DNA of 64,000 nt. Source: an uncultured Roseburia sp. (GTDB taxonomy: Bacteria; Bacillota; Clostridia; Lachnospirales; Lachnospiraceae). The position numbers were made by a program, and so were the translations under genes. The stretch lies in the NCBI GenBank assembly GCA_947649645.1, contig CANSSP010000003.1, forward strand, positions 1-64,000, in the 5' to 3' direction. Each line of letters opens with the position of its first letter. Position 1 is the stretch's first letter. A model generated the notes under the pieces. The model did not search any database. It was not told the DNA's origin and worked only from the letters and a program-made list of their open reading frames with translations. Positions 45,125 through 54,496 of this stretch are shown here, piece by piece.

Positions 45125-47740
45125 TCATTTCGTCCCGTCAAAAAAATTCGTCAGCCACCCCTCCGTCTCAAACAGGAAAAACTGCTCTTCGCCGAGCATC
45201 AGTTCCTCATTCCGACGCAGAACCGGAACAACGCAGAACCCCCAGCGCTCCTCGTCCGCCAGCACAAAGAACCGCAGTTCCCGCTCCACGATGGCGTCCA
45301 CATCGTCCTGTACAATCCCGCCCTCGTACGCTTTCACAATATCGTCTGCCTCCGCATAGCCAAACGTATCGGGATTGACTGCACAGTGATACTGGTAGCG
45401 GACATTTTGTTCCGTATCTTTTAAAAAGAGCTGTAACGTCAGATCAGCCATATTTCTGGAAATATAACCGCATGTATTTCCCCGCTCCATCCCCTGTATC
45501 AGGATTTTCTCCTCTCCCGTGTGCGTAAACGCCGTAATGGCATACGGAAACGCCGCATGTTCGCTGATAATGCTGACGTCCGCGTATCCGAACCGTTTAT
45601 CCCGGATGTATTTAACAGCCCCGTCGAGACACATCAGCTTCAGCTCGTAGCCGCCCAGGCCGCCGCGCTCCCGTTTTGACGATTCGATAATCTTTCCGGG
45701 AATAAATTCTTTAAGCGCCTCGCGGAACAGCGCGATGCGGCAGGACTGCCCGGTCAGCCGCATAATGGAATACTCCTGCAAATCCCCGCTCTCGTACGGA
45801 GTCTCAATGAATTTTCTGACAATCCCGTAAATATCGGCCCGAAGGAGGACGTCAAGCATGCGGATACTGAAATATACCGTCGGAATATCCTTGATCACCT
45901 GGAATCTGCCATTTTCAAGCGCCGATAATTTAAACCGGTCGGCCAGAAGGCAGAATGTCGCCGTTTCCGTGATTTTCACGCTTGAAACGGCAATCCTCAG
46001 CGTCTCCTTCTTCCCGTAAAATGCCTTTTTAATCTGCTCCGCCAGACCGAAAAGATAATAAAAATTATTTTTGACCGCATAATACTCCGCGTTGCTCCTG
46101 TGCTCATAGTCGCGGAACCTGGTGGGAATCACCCTCTCCGCCCTGGCGTACTCCTCATCCAGAACCCGGTAAATCTGCCTTATCCCTTCCGCGTCGACGC
46201 GCCGGAAAATATCCTCCCCCATACCTTCTATGATATCGTCCGGCATCGGTCCGTCCGCATCGTCAAGCTGCCTTGCCAGCGACACTTTCAGCATCTGCAT
46301 AATCCGGTAAGTCAGATTATTCCCACCAAAATCCGTATCACCGTTCTCGTAAGCAGTTGAAATCTGAATCCGGTAGGCCACCCGCTGGTTATTGATGATA
46401 AAGCAACAGGAAGAAAGGTCGGTCGTGCCGCCTCCGCAGTCGATGATCAGCGCCCGCCTCGCCTCATTGTTTGTGAACTTATTCTGTGCGATCAGGTCGG
46501 AAATGGAGTTGTAAAGCACGGCCACTCCCTCATCGAGCATATCCTCTTCCTCAATTTCATAATCCGGCAGAATTTCCCGATAGAGGCGGACAAACAGTTT
46601 TTTCTGTTTGACAGGCGCTGAAATATGGAGCCTGGTAAATCTGCACTTAAACCGCTGTGTGGCACAGTCGATGACATATTCCAGAAATGCCCTGATAATC
46701 TCCCTGCGCTTTACGAAGCACCGATGTCCTCTTTTGTCCACCAGCTCTTCCTCCTGCTCCGGGGCGCTGATCCAGCGCTTGATATCATAAAAAACACAAA
46801 ATCCCTCATCGATATAACTCATATGAAACAGACGGTCGGCCCGATGACCGAAAACATAATGCACGTCGTCTCCCTCAATCTTCGTCACCGCCACGACAGA
46901 AGGCAGAATCGGTGTCTCGTCCCCATCTTCATCTCCGCACAGATAAGTCACATAGTTCACGTCATTCTCACGCAGGCTCTCCCTGACCGGATCCCCCGCG
47001 AGCTGTTCCATGTATCCGGAATCCAGATATGTTCCCGCCGTGGTGTTCGATGTGCCGAAATCAATCGCAAGAGGCATATGGATCTCAAGCAGGCTCCGTA
47101 CCTTAAAGTCCATGACCGGAACCACATAAACATTCAGGTGCTCCGGAAGCGTGTCATAATCGGTCTCGTGGAGACGGTACAGCCATTCCGACTGCGCGCG
47201 GTCCATGCAGTAAAGACGGTAACTTTTTACCGCCGACTCCGCACATCTGATTTCCGCCGACTTCGTCAGATACAGACAGTCCGTCTGCTCCTTAAACTGG
47301 CGCACCTGAAAAATAGCGCAGACCTTGTTCCCGCTCACGAGAAGAGCGTTCGTATCTGCTATTTCCGGACGGTAGCCGATCGTAAAACGATCGAAATACG
47401 TGACTGCCATATCTTCATAGACGACAAGCTTTGCGCAACCCTTGATGGAGTGAGGCATCGTATGAATCCCGGCCATTTTCAGAAGCTCTTCTATCCGTGC
47501 AACACCCTCGTCGCTCTGCCGCTCGATAAACAGATCTTTCTTTCTTCCTCTGAAACGCATGATCTGCCGTATCAGCTCATCCTTGTCCATCGGCGCCTGC
47601 AGGCCATTTACAATCTGCTCCTTCCAGCAGATATCTCTGAGCTGAAACGTCGTCATCAGTTCAAGCTCTTCCCGCGTGTAGGACCGGAATTTCTCTGTTT
47701 TTCTGTTTTTCTGATTCAGTGTGTAAGTATATCTGTTCAT
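45125..47740 (-). CDS. Hsp70/DnaK-like ATPase of the injection-system operon
   Basis: This 871-residue protein has an unusual N-terminal extension of about 220 residues. It is followed by an actin/Hsp70-type ATPase domain: AIDFGTSNTTAGTYLDSG (about 225-243) as phosphate loop 1 and IIDCGGGTTDLSSCCF (about 430-445) as phosphate loop 2. A typical DnaK substrate domain with the EEVD-type tail is not seen. With the DnaJ gene of the same operon it could assemble or recycle sheath or effectors. That pairing is inferred. It lies 185 bp after the preceding gene, the longest gap in the operon, with a hairpin in between. Confidence 0.85.
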   Translation of the reverse strand: MNRYTYTLNQKNRKTEKFRSYTREELELMTTFQLRDICWKEQIVNGLQAPMDKDELIRQIMRFRGRKKDLFIERQSDEGVARIEELLKMAGIHTMPHSIKGCAKLVVYEDMAVTYFDRFTIGYRPEIADTNALLVSGNKVCAIFQVRQFKEQTDCLYLTKSAEIRCAESAVKSYRLYCMDRAQSEWLYRLHETDYDTLPEHLNVYVVPVMDFKVRSLLEIHMPLAIDFGTSNTTAGTYLDSGYMEQLAGDPVRESLRENDVNYVTYLCGDEDGDETPILPSVVAVTKIEGDDVHYVFGHRADRLFHMSYIDEGFCVFYDIKRWISAPEQEEELVDKRGHRCFVKRREIIRAFLEYVIDCATQRFKCRFTRLHISAPVKQKKLFVRLYREILPDYEIEEEDMLDEGVAVLYNSISDLIAQNKFTNNEARRALIIDCGGGTTDLSSCCFIINNQRVAYRIQISTAYENGDTDFGGNNLTYRIMQMLKVSLARQLDDADGPMPDDIIEGMGEDIFRRVDAEGIRQIYRVLDEEYARAERVIPTRFRDYEHRSNAEYYAVKNNFYYLFGLAEQIKKAFYGKKETLRIAVSSVKITETATFCLLADRFKLSALENGRFQVIKDIPTVYFSIRMLDVLLRADIYGIVRKFIETPYESGDLQEYSIMRLTGQSCRIALFREALKEFIPGKIIESSKRERGGLGGYELKLMCLDGAVKYIRDKRFGYADVSIISEHAAFPYAITAFTHTGEEKILIQGMERGNTCGYISRNMADLTLQLFLKDTEQNVRYQYHCAVNPDTFGYAEADDIVKAYEGGIVQDDVDAIVERELRFFVLADEERWGFCVVPVLRRNEELMLGEEQFFLFETEGWLTNFFDGTK

Positions 47741-47797
47741 TTCTCCGTATCCTTCTGCAGCAGACTCCTGCCAGCATTTTTAACGCCGCCGTGACCA

Positions 47798-47820
47798 AAA
47801 GCGTGTTTACTGCACGCTTT
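47798..47820 (-). other. Intra-operon hairpin before the Hsp70-like gene
   Basis: AAAGCGTG (47798-47805) and CACGCTTT (47813-47820) form an 8-bp perfect stem with a 7-nt loop in the 185-bp gap. A short T-run (TTTT) follows on the minus strand. It may reduce transcription of the downstream half of the operon. Confidence 0.4.
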
Positions 47821-47925
47821 GCGCGGATGCGCAAGCCTGTTCCGCATTCTGACGCCACACGGATCGTACAGCGGTGTGCGTTGTCCCGATTCTATGTGAT
47901 CGAAAACCTTCAGAGGCCCCCGCTG

Positions 47926-48618
47926 TCAGTAAATTGCAATTTCATCCAGACGCATGGCGTCATCGACACCGATAATACCAAAATGATATCTCCAGAACAC
48001 GCGCAGATGACAGTGCAGCGGGAGAAACAGCTCCTCAATAAATGTCAGCTGCTGCTCTGCACTCTGCGATCTGCTCTCTTTTAAATATAAGAGCAGTTTT
48101 TCGGGCTCTGCTTTCAGCTGATAAAGGACGGCGTCCGGAAAGAGCACCACAAGAGCCCGGCGAAACAGCATCACAGACGCCCCGGTCTGCATCTGATTGA
48201 GCACCAGCGTCGCAATCCTGCTTCGCTTGTGGGGCGGAACCCACCTGTATTTTTCCGCAGCCTCCCGCCAGAAAGTTCCGTTTTCCAGCTCTTCCATCAA
48301 TTTATGTATATAAATCTCCCGCCGGGTGACACCATGATACAAATCGGTGTGCAGAATCACATGGAGTGCCGCATCGATCAGGCGGGCCTTAAACTGCGGA
48401 TACTCTCCTTCCTCTTCTGCAAGAATATACTGAAAGATATCCGCAAACCGATACAAGAGATTCAGCTCCACCGTATCGCCATTGACACCCGTCTCGTTCA
48501 GACAGGAAAAAGCCTGTTCATAAAACGGGCTGTAATCCTCTGCCTGGCAGAAAAACAGCTCTTCCTCCCGCCTTCCCTGCTGCTGTGCCCGCAGCGCGAT
48601 ATCCCATAAAAAATTCAA
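47926..48618 (-). CDS. Unknown protein, probable baseplate component
   Basis: The protein has about 230 residues and no signal peptide or membrane helix. The start is ambiguous: a TTG at 48618 has GGAGG at ideal spacing, while an upstream TTG at 48642 overlaps the previous gene by 8 bp and lacks a site. It is mostly helical, ending in LPLHCHLRVFWRYHFGIIGV and DDAMRLDEIAIY. No family could be named. Position between the 432-residue unknown protein and the Hsp70-like protein, in an operon with spike genes, suggests a baseplate or assembly role, possibly in the place of TssG or gp6/gp7. Confidence 0.6.
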   Translation of the reverse strand: MNFLWDIALRAQQQGRREEELFFCQAEDYSPFYEQAFSCLNETGVNGDTVELNLLYRFADIFQYILAEEEGEYPQFKARLIDAALHVILHTDLYHGVTRREIYIHKLMEELENGTFWREAAEKYRWVPPHKRSRIATLVLNQMQTGASVMLFRRALVVLFPDAVLYQLKAEPEKLLLYLKESRSQSAEQQLTFIEELFLPLHCHLRVFWRYHFGIIGVDDAMRLDEIAIY

Positions 48619-48634
48619 GCCGCTCCCTCCTTCC

Positions 48635-49933
48635 TCACTCAAGCCGCCCGATACACTGATACTCCGGAAATATTTTCTGCACCTGTGTGACCAGAAAGCT
48701 CATCATATCCTCATTCAGATATAATTCCGAATCTTTTGCCGCAAAAGAAATCAGAAGGATCTGCTGCGCGCCGCCGACGCGGATCTCATCGTGTATAAAT
48801 TCATCCATATTGTAATTGCAGGCCTCCCACCCGTCCGGCGCTTCCTTTTCAATGGCGCATCCTTTAAATTCCAGGCAGTCTCCTGCAGGGAACGACTCAA
48901 TCAGACGCGCCATCTCCGCCTTTGTCTTAATGCTTTTGCGGTACATCTCCGTGATACTCCCGGAAAAACTCTCTTTGCACTCGTTGGAAAGAGGCGGGTA
49001 TGGATATCTTTGCCGGCCGTTTCTTCTGCTGACCTGATAGAAAGACCACTCGACCGGGCTCTCCACGGGACAGGAGATCAGAAGGTCGCCTTTTACGCGG
49101 CGGATATTGGTAATTTCCACATCCCTGTTGATCACCAGATACTCGCAGTCCGCCTTAAGGCGGTGGGCAAAAATCTGATGTTCATAATTGATTTTATCGA
49201 TTGCGGCGTCCGGATATGTGCTGGTCTTTTCCTGAAATTCCCTAAGATTCCACAGGGGAATCACGTCATGGCTGACCAGCCCGGAATATTCCTCAAAGTC
49301 TACTTCTATCTTCTGTATCTCCTCCCCTTTTCCAATCTCCTCTGCGTCCGTTAAGTATACGTCAAAGAGTTTCATCAGGTACGCCCCGCAGACTGTGACC
49401 CACGGCTGGTTATTGGCCGTAAAAATTTCGTACAGGCGCTCTATGCGTTTCAGATATTTTTCACTCCGTTTCAACTCAAATGTTCCCCTGTATTCCCGGT
49501 TTTCTGTCTTTATCACACCCTGAAACTGACGTTTTTCACGGAGAATACCATAGAGCGCCGATGCGTCTGCCCTGATAAACACCGTAAATAACTGCATTCT
49601 TTCCCGTCTGCCAAGCGCTTCTCTTACATCCGCGCACAATATTTCTTTTTTCTTTGTATCCTCCGGTATCATGGGAGAGAGAAACAAATCCGTCTCATCG
49701 TAACGGGCCATATCTGTCAGCGCCACATGGACCGCATACGCCCCCTGTCCGGCCACATCCTCCGAGAGCACGCGATCGCACAGCCCGCGGTATGCATCCT
49801 TATTGTACTGGTACAGCTCTCTGAGCAGATTTCCCACGACCTGCTTAAACAGCACACGCCCGCCCGGTTCTGTGATCTCAAGCATCCGCTTGTCGATATA
49901 AGCCTCCATATCAAACTCATCATAAAATCCCAT
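48635..49933 (-). CDS. Unknown protein, probable baseplate component
   Basis: This 432-residue protein has no signal peptide. It starts with a helical stretch (EFDMEAYIDKRMLEITEPGG), and its middle has alternating strands around DVIPLWNLREFQEKTSTYPD and INYEHQIFAHRLKADCEYLV. The ATG at 49933 was chosen over a GTG two codons earlier because of its AGGGG site. No family could be named; such long soluble proteins between tube and spike genes are often baseplate wedge proteins (TssF-like by position). Sequence motifs of TssF were not seen, so this is inferred from context only. Confidence 0.6.
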   Translation of the reverse strand: MGFYDEFDMEAYIDKRMLEITEPGGRVLFKQVVGNLLRELYQYNKDAYRGLCDRVLSEDVAGQGAYAVHVALTDMARYDETDLFLSPMIPEDTKKKEILCADVREALGRRERMQLFTVFIRADASALYGILREKRQFQGVIKTENREYRGTFELKRSEKYLKRIERLYEIFTANNQPWVTVCGAYLMKLFDVYLTDAEEIGKGEEIQKIEVDFEEYSGLVSHDVIPLWNLREFQEKTSTYPDAAIDKINYEHQIFAHRLKADCEYLVINRDVEITNIRRVKGDLLISCPVESPVEWSFYQVSRRNGRQRYPYPPLSNECKESFSGSITEMYRKSIKTKAEMARLIESFPAGDCLEFKGCAIEKEAPDGWEACNYNMDEFIHDEIRVGGAQQILLISFAAKDSELYLNEDMMSFLVTQVQKIFPEYQCIGRLE

Positions 49934-50070
49934 GCGCACATCCCCTCTCCGCTTCCGGCTTTCCCGTGAACTGCCGCCTCAGATCCTGTTTCCGGTTTTC
50001 TTCCTTTCAGCCTTCCGGCTTCCCCTCATTCTGGCTTCCCTTCCAGGGAACGTTCTGTCTCTGCTCTTCT

Positions 50071-51975
50071 TTAACCGACTCCGCCGTCCGGGCTCACTTC
50101 CCCGGCCCCATTGTCCGGGCTCTCCCCTCCGGCTCCGCCGTCCGTATTTTCCTGCCCTGCGGGCGCATCTGGATTACCGCTTCCCCCGGCAGTCTCCGCT
50201 GCCGCTTCTGCCGCTGCCGCCCGCCGTTCGTTCTCTTTTAAATCCAGAATCTGCATCTTTCGCTTTATTTCCTCCAGCGTCTCGTCATCCTTTAGCGCTG
50301 CGTAAATATCCATTGCCAGAAGATAGTATTTTCTGGCTCCGCTGTAATCCCCGGCCTCCATCGCCTCTTCGGCCTGTGCCACATACTCTCCGGCCTCCTC
50401 CTTCTGACTGCTGCTCGACGTAATCTTACTCCCCGCCGCTTCCAGCTTTTCGGCGACAACCTCCTGCTGCGCCTGATCGTCAAGCTCTTCATACTTCTGC
50501 AGCGCCGCAGTGTAAAACACCCGTGCACTGTCAAAATCCCCTTCCGTAAATGCCGCGTCCCCCTGTGCCATATAATTAGCGGCGGACTCTTCTTTTGCGA
50601 GCTGCTCCCGGCGCGCTTCGCTCTCTGCCTCAGCCTGTGCTTTCTGCTCCTCGTAAAGCGCCTCCAGCGCCTCCACTGCCGCTTTTCTTCCTTCCTCAAA
50701 ATAAATCCCGGACGCCGTCACCTTTGCCTCCATATATTTTTCCTCTGCCTTGTCATACTGAAGGTTTAAAACCAGCGTATCGCCAAGGGAAAGCAGATCA
50801 TACACCGATATGTAGTCTGCTGTCAGCGCCAGCCTCCCGTTTATATAGTCAAGCCCCAGACTGTCCACGTACCGCGCCCGCTTTGCAGCCTCCTTAAATG
50901 TCGCCTGCGCCTGTGCATATTCTCCGCTGTCAAGCTGTTCTTCCGCCGCGAGCACCGCTTCGATCAGTTTCTGATAATTGCCCAGTTCCGTCTGCATCTT
51001 CCCATCACGCACATCCTCCGCCAGCTCCTGTGCCCTGCCGCAGCTCTCCTGCGCTTTTACGTAATTATCCATCTGGATGTATTCGATTGTATCCGTATAG
51101 CCAAGCCTTAACTTTTCCTTTTTTTTCTGCCAGTTGTTATAGAAAATTGCGATAATCACCACGACGACTGCCACCGTCATCAGAATGGCTGCTGCTGTCG
51201 CCAGAATTTTTTTGATCTTCCTCTTTTTGTTCGGATCGGTAAAAATTTTGTTTGCAAATATGACGACAAACGTATATTTCTTCAAATCCTCCGGCTGTCT
51301 TGAGAGCAGAAGATCCTCGATATTGCTCACTGTCTCCTTCGGGTCGTCCGACGCGTCCGTAAAAACGTCTTCCATCTCTCCCTCATCGACATGTTCCCAC
51401 ACGCCGCCCGTATAAAGAGCCACTGCGTCGGCGTTTGTCAGCGCAATTTTCTTCGAGATCCGCGGCCGGAAATCCTTCTCCTGTCCCAGATAGGCATACA
51501 GATTGTTCCTCTCCTCGTGTACTGCCACTTTATCCTGCGGAACTTTTGCCTCCGCCACCATATCCATGGTCAGCGACTGGTCTGTGGTTTTCTCCTTTAC
51601 AAAACCATTGCGGTATAAACGCAGTCTGATATTGCCTGCCTGTCCATACCGCAATTTCACATAATCCGTGACCACCATCATCACGGACGCCTTTAATTTC
51701 GTTTTGCTCTTTGCCTCCAGCAACGCCTTGTTTGCCGCCCTCAGACACTTCTTCATCGTCCGCCTGCTCATCGACGGCGCTTCCGAAAATACCGCAACCG
51801 CTGTCAGAACTGCAAGCTTTGCGCTTGACGCCTCAAGCTGATCGTCAATCCCGTCTGCGATCACATAACATGCATAGTCGTCCAGCTCCACGAAACCGAA
51901 ATAGTCGGTATTTTTCAAATCACTACTTGCTTCCGAAGTAAATGCTGTCAAAAACTCTGAATTCTGTTTTCTCAT
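50071..51975 (-). CDS. Membrane-anchored PP2C-like pseudophosphatase with TPR-like region
   Basis: This 634-residue protein has an N-terminal PP2C-like domain (about 10-245), one membrane helix at about 257-279, and a long helical part (about 285-600) with TPR-like repeats and Ala/Glu-rich coiled coil. The tail is Gly/Pro/Asp rich. The PP2C motif ADG is kept (Asp41), but the later SDG metal motif reads YTGGVWE at about 188-194, so a metal-binding Asp is missing. It may bind phosphoproteins without cleaving them. The start follows TTGGAG, directly after the stop of the active-looking PP2C. Confidence 0.8.
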   Translation of the reverse strand: MRKQNSEFLTAFTSEASSDLKNTDYFGFVELDDYACYVIADGIDDQLEASSAKLAVLTAVAVFSEAPSMSRRTMKKCLRAANKALLEAKSKTKLKASVMMVVTDYVKLRYGQAGNIRLRLYRNGFVKEKTTDQSLTMDMVAEAKVPQDKVAVHEERNNLYAYLGQEKDFRPRISKKIALTNADAVALYTGGVWEHVDEGEMEDVFTDASDDPKETVSNIEDLLLSRQPEDLKKYTFVVIFANKIFTDPNKKRKIKKILATAAAILMTVAVVVVIIAIFYNNWQKKKEKLRLGYTDTIEYIQMDNYVKAQESCGRAQELAEDVRDGKMQTELGNYQKLIEAVLAAEEQLDSGEYAQAQATFKEAAKRARYVDSLGLDYINGRLALTADYISVYDLLSLGDTLVLNLQYDKAEEKYMEAKVTASGIYFEEGRKAAVEALEALYEEQKAQAEAESEARREQLAKEESAANYMAQGDAAFTEGDFDSARVFYTAALQKYEELDDQAQQEVVAEKLEAAGSKITSSSSQKEEAGEYVAQAEEAMEAGDYSGARKYYLLAMDIYAALKDDETLEEIKRKMQILDLKENERRAAAAEAAAETAGGSGNPDAPAGQENTDGGAGGESPDNGAGEVSPDGGVG

Positions 51976-51976
51976 T

Positions 51977-52816
51977 TCATGACTCCAATCTTGTACCGAT
52001 CAACACAATACTGGCATTATCTTTGTCGTCGGAAGCATCCTGGTTTACTTTCTCAATTATTTCCAACGCTTTCTGCTGGCATGTCCCTTCCCCTGCCAGA
52101 ACGCGCTCCACCTCCCTTACGCCCAGAAGATCATAGACACCGTCGCTCATCAGCACCACGATATCTTCCGCCTTCAGCCGGACCGGCGCGTCAAAAAACT
52201 CGATATCCTTAAAATCATCTTTTCCAAGATAATTGTACAGCCGGTGATTTTCCAGCAGTACAAGCGCCTCCTGCCGGGAAATTTTCCCTTCATGAAATTT
52301 TTTTTCCGCGAGAACCGACACCGTATGTCCTGTGGAAACCGGGATGAGCGCGCCATCCCTGAAAACGCAGATCTTTACATTACCCGCCAGCGCATAGTAC
52401 AGGTATCCGTCCCGCAACAGTACGCATCCCGCGCCTGCCGACCCGCGGTTCTCATCCCCGACTGCCTTTAAAATCTCTCTGTTCGCGCAGTGAAACGCCT
52501 TGCGGAAATAATACTGTGGATTATTAAATGCATTATAATCCTTAAAAATCTCTACACAGGTATCCGTCGCAATCTTTGCCGCAATCCTTCCCCCATACGT
52601 TTTGCCCGCTCCGTCTGCAAGAACCGCCATAATCCCGGCCCCACTCTCCATCGACGCGGCCGCATCCTCCTGCACGTCCCTGCTGCCAATCGTCATACAG
52701 GAACCGATATCCGTTACCCTTTTCTCATTGCGCCCTGGCCGGTACGCAAATTTAAAAATCTCCAGTATGGCAATCACCGTACCCAGTACAATTACGATAT
52801 AATAGGTGCTATCCAT
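51977..52816 (-). CDS. Membrane-anchored PP2C-family Ser/Thr phosphatase
   Basis: This 279-residue protein has an N-terminal membrane helix (about 5-22) and a PP2C domain with all main motifs: SRDVQEDA (about 45-52), LADGAGKTYGG, the GSAGAGCVLL strand, VLMSDGVYDLL and KDNASIVLI. It should remove phosphate from Ser/Thr residues of partner proteins. The ATG at 52816 overlaps the end of the FHA gene by 8 bp, so the two are coupled. In type VI systems an FHA protein, a kinase and a PP2C phosphatase control firing; no kinase is seen here. Confidence 0.9.
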   Translation of the reverse strand: MDSTYYIVIVLGTVIAILEIFKFAYRPGRNEKRVTDIGSCMTIGSRDVQEDAAASMESGAGIMAVLADGAGKTYGGRIAAKIATDTCVEIFKDYNAFNNPQYYFRKAFHCANREILKAVGDENRGSAGAGCVLLRDGYLYYALAGNVKICVFRDGALIPVSTGHTVSVLAEKKFHEGKISRQEALVLLENHRLYNYLGKDDFKDIEFFDAPVRLKAEDIVVLMSDGVYDLLGVREVERVLAGEGTCQQKALEIIEKVNQDASDDKDNASIVLIGTRLES

Positions 52817-53330
52817 CTGCGTTTTCCTTTTCCCCCCACATAAAATGATTGCCGCAGAACGGAAGAAAGGCAAACGTTGATACCCCCATCTCAATCTTAT
52901 CGTAGGAACTTAAAACCATCGGCGTATAGACTGCGTTTTCATTCAGATACACGAGGCCATTGGAATCCCCCGGCAGAAGTACCGTCTCCTTTTTCTTTGG
53001 ATCAAAGACAATTACGGCGTGGTTTCTTCTTGCGATTTCATTGTCACCCAGAATCTGGATGTCCATATCGTCCGCACGCCCTATAAAATTTTTACCGCGC
53101 ACGATCTTGTAATCTTTTCCCTGCCTGGGCCCCGATATACAGACCAGCCAGCCACAGACCGGTTTGATATCTTCCCTGAACAGTTCCTCTTCGATCTCGA
53201 TCTCGGTCTTGTTTACCTCTCTTTTTTCCTGTGTGGCCGTCTCAATGTTGCAATACGGACAGACCGTCCCATATCTTTTCTTGCTGAACAGGTGCCCGTT
53301 TTCGCACCGGATTAAGTTGGACTCTCCCAT
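52809..53330 (-). CDS. FHA-domain protein with N-terminal zinc-ribbon-like motif
   Basis: This 173-residue soluble protein starts with CENGHLFSKKRYGTVCPYC (about 9-27), a likely zinc ribbon, then a short linker. An FHA domain covers about 62-160: GKNFIGRADDMDIQILGDNE followed by IARRNHAVIVFD, with the GR and the conserved Asn/Arg-His of phosphothreonine-binding. It should recognise a phosphorylated partner. It overlaps the PP2C gene and follows the second FHA gene in the operon. The start follows GGAGGA. Confidence 0.88.
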   Translation of the reverse strand: MGESNLIRCENGHLFSKKRYGTVCPYCNIETATQEKREVNKTEIEIEEELFREDIKPVCGWLVCISGPRQGKDYKIVRGKNFIGRADDMDIQILGDNEIARRNHAVIVFDPKKKETVLLPGDSNGLVYLNENAVYTPMVLSSYDKIEMGVSTFAFLPFCGNHFMWGEKENADG

Positions 53331-53385
53331 TTACTGCCATCCTCCGTCTCATCGGAAATTTTGTTCTCCAGACGTCTTTTTCTAT

Positions 53386-53931
53386 TCAGACAATCAGAAG
53401 ACGCGTAAGAGCAATGTATATGATATCGCCGCTCTCCAGCCTGCACGGCTTTCCATAAGAAAGCTTATACTTTCTGCCGTCACTTTTCTGGATGCTGACA
53501 CCGTTTTTCTCCGATATATCCTCAACATACCAGCAGTCCCCCGAATAGTTCAGAACCGCATGTTCAATATCGATCATGCTCGCATATGCGGAGTTTTCAA
53601 GATTGATGGAGACATGATTTTCTCCGACGTCTCTTCCGATCACAAGCCCGTTTTTTCCATAAATATCCCAGGAGGCAACCCGTCTGTCCTCCTCTCCCAG
53701 AAGAACAATCTCCGTCACCACGCCGTCCGGCGCCTTTATACCGTCTGCATCCTGCTCCGCACTCCTGCGCTCCCTTATTCCCGCCTCAATCACCCACCAG
53801 ATGTGAAGCACCATACCCACGACAGCCAGAATCAGAAAAGGCCACGCCGTCTTTAAGTCCGACAGAAATGCCAGAAGCAGCGTCATGACAAAAAACAACG
53901 CGGCAATCATCCCGTTTATCTGCTTTCTCAT
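53386..53931 (-). CDS. Membrane-anchored FHA-domain protein
   Basis: This 181-residue protein has two adjacent membrane helices (about 8-24 and 29-48) and a cytoplasmic C-terminal FHA domain (about 85-180) with NGLVIGRDVGENHVSINLEN and a YVEDISEKNGV segment. The conserved Gly-Arg and His/Asn residues suggest phosphopeptide binding. It follows dnaJ by 3 bp. With the soluble FHA protein and the PP2C pair it forms a membrane-linked signalling set, as inferred from gene order. Confidence 0.85.
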   Translation of the reverse strand: MRKQINGMIAALFFVMTLLLAFLSDLKTAWPFLILAVVGMVLHIWWVIEAGIRERRSAEQDADGIKAPDGVVTEIVLLGEEDRRVASWDIYGKNGLVIGRDVGENHVSINLENSAYASMIDIEHAVLNYSGDCWYVEDISEKNGVSIQKSDGRKYKLSYGKPCRLESGDIIYIALTRLLIV

Positions 53932-53934
53932 ACC

Positions 53935-54372
53935 CTACCTCTTGATGCCCATAAACCGTTCAAAGAGATCCGTTGTGTCCAGCGGATTCTTTGCCCCGGG
54001 GTTTAGCTTCTGCTCGTTCGTCACATCTTTCGTCTCCGGATTAAAGCCAAAAAACTGCTCAAACGACTTGTGAATATTTTCAAAATCGACCCCCGCAGGC
54101 CGCGCGCTCTGCTGTCTTCTTCCGGCGTCCCGGCGAAAATCCGGCTCACTGTCTCCCCCTGCGCGTCCGTGTGTTTCATCATACTTCTTTCTTTTTTCCG
54201 GACTGCTTAAAACACTGTACGCCTCGTTGATTTCCCGAAATTTTTTCTCGCAGGCCACATCGCCCGGGTGCGCGTCGGGATGATACTTTTTCGCCAGCTT
54301 CCGGTACGCAGCCTTTATCTCTTCCTCCGGCGCATTCTCCGCGATGCCAAGCACCTGGTACAGATTCTCCAT
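53935..54372 (-). CDS. DnaJ-domain (J-domain) co-chaperone
   Basis: This 145-residue protein has a J domain at about 3-65 with the essential HPD motif ([12 protein letters not shown], about 28-39). The C-terminal half is short and charged, without the DnaJ zinc finger or the substrate domains. It should stimulate an Hsp70 ATPase, and the only one in the window is encoded 6 kb downstream in the same operon. The start follows GGAGATT. It comes just after the hairpin that ends the sheath/tube part. Confidence 0.9.
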   Translation of the reverse strand: MENLYQVLGIAENAPEEEIKAAYRKLAKKYHPDAHPGDVACEKKFREINEAYSVLSSPEKRKKYDETHGRAGGDSEPDFRRDAGRRQQSARPAGVDFENIHKSFEQFFGFNPETKDVTNEQKLNPGAKNPLDTTDLFERFMGIKR

Positions 54373-54455
54373 AATTTAATCTCCATAACCTCCATTGTCC
54401 GGTTTCCAAAAATCTTCTGTCCGAAACGCTTTGGAAACCAGACAAATTTCCAAAA

Positions 54456-54480
54456 GGGCACGTCCTCTACAGACGTGCCC
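54456..54480 (-). terminator. Intra-operon attenuating terminator after the tube genes
   Basis: GGGCACGTC (54456-54464) and GACGTGCCC (54472-54480) form a 9-bp GC-rich perfect stem with a 7-nt loop 16 bp after the second tube gene; TTTT follows on the minus strand. The short T-run suggests partial termination, so that sheath and tube would be made in excess over downstream genes. Confidence 0.6.
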
Positions 54481-54496
54481 CCGGATTACAAGAACT

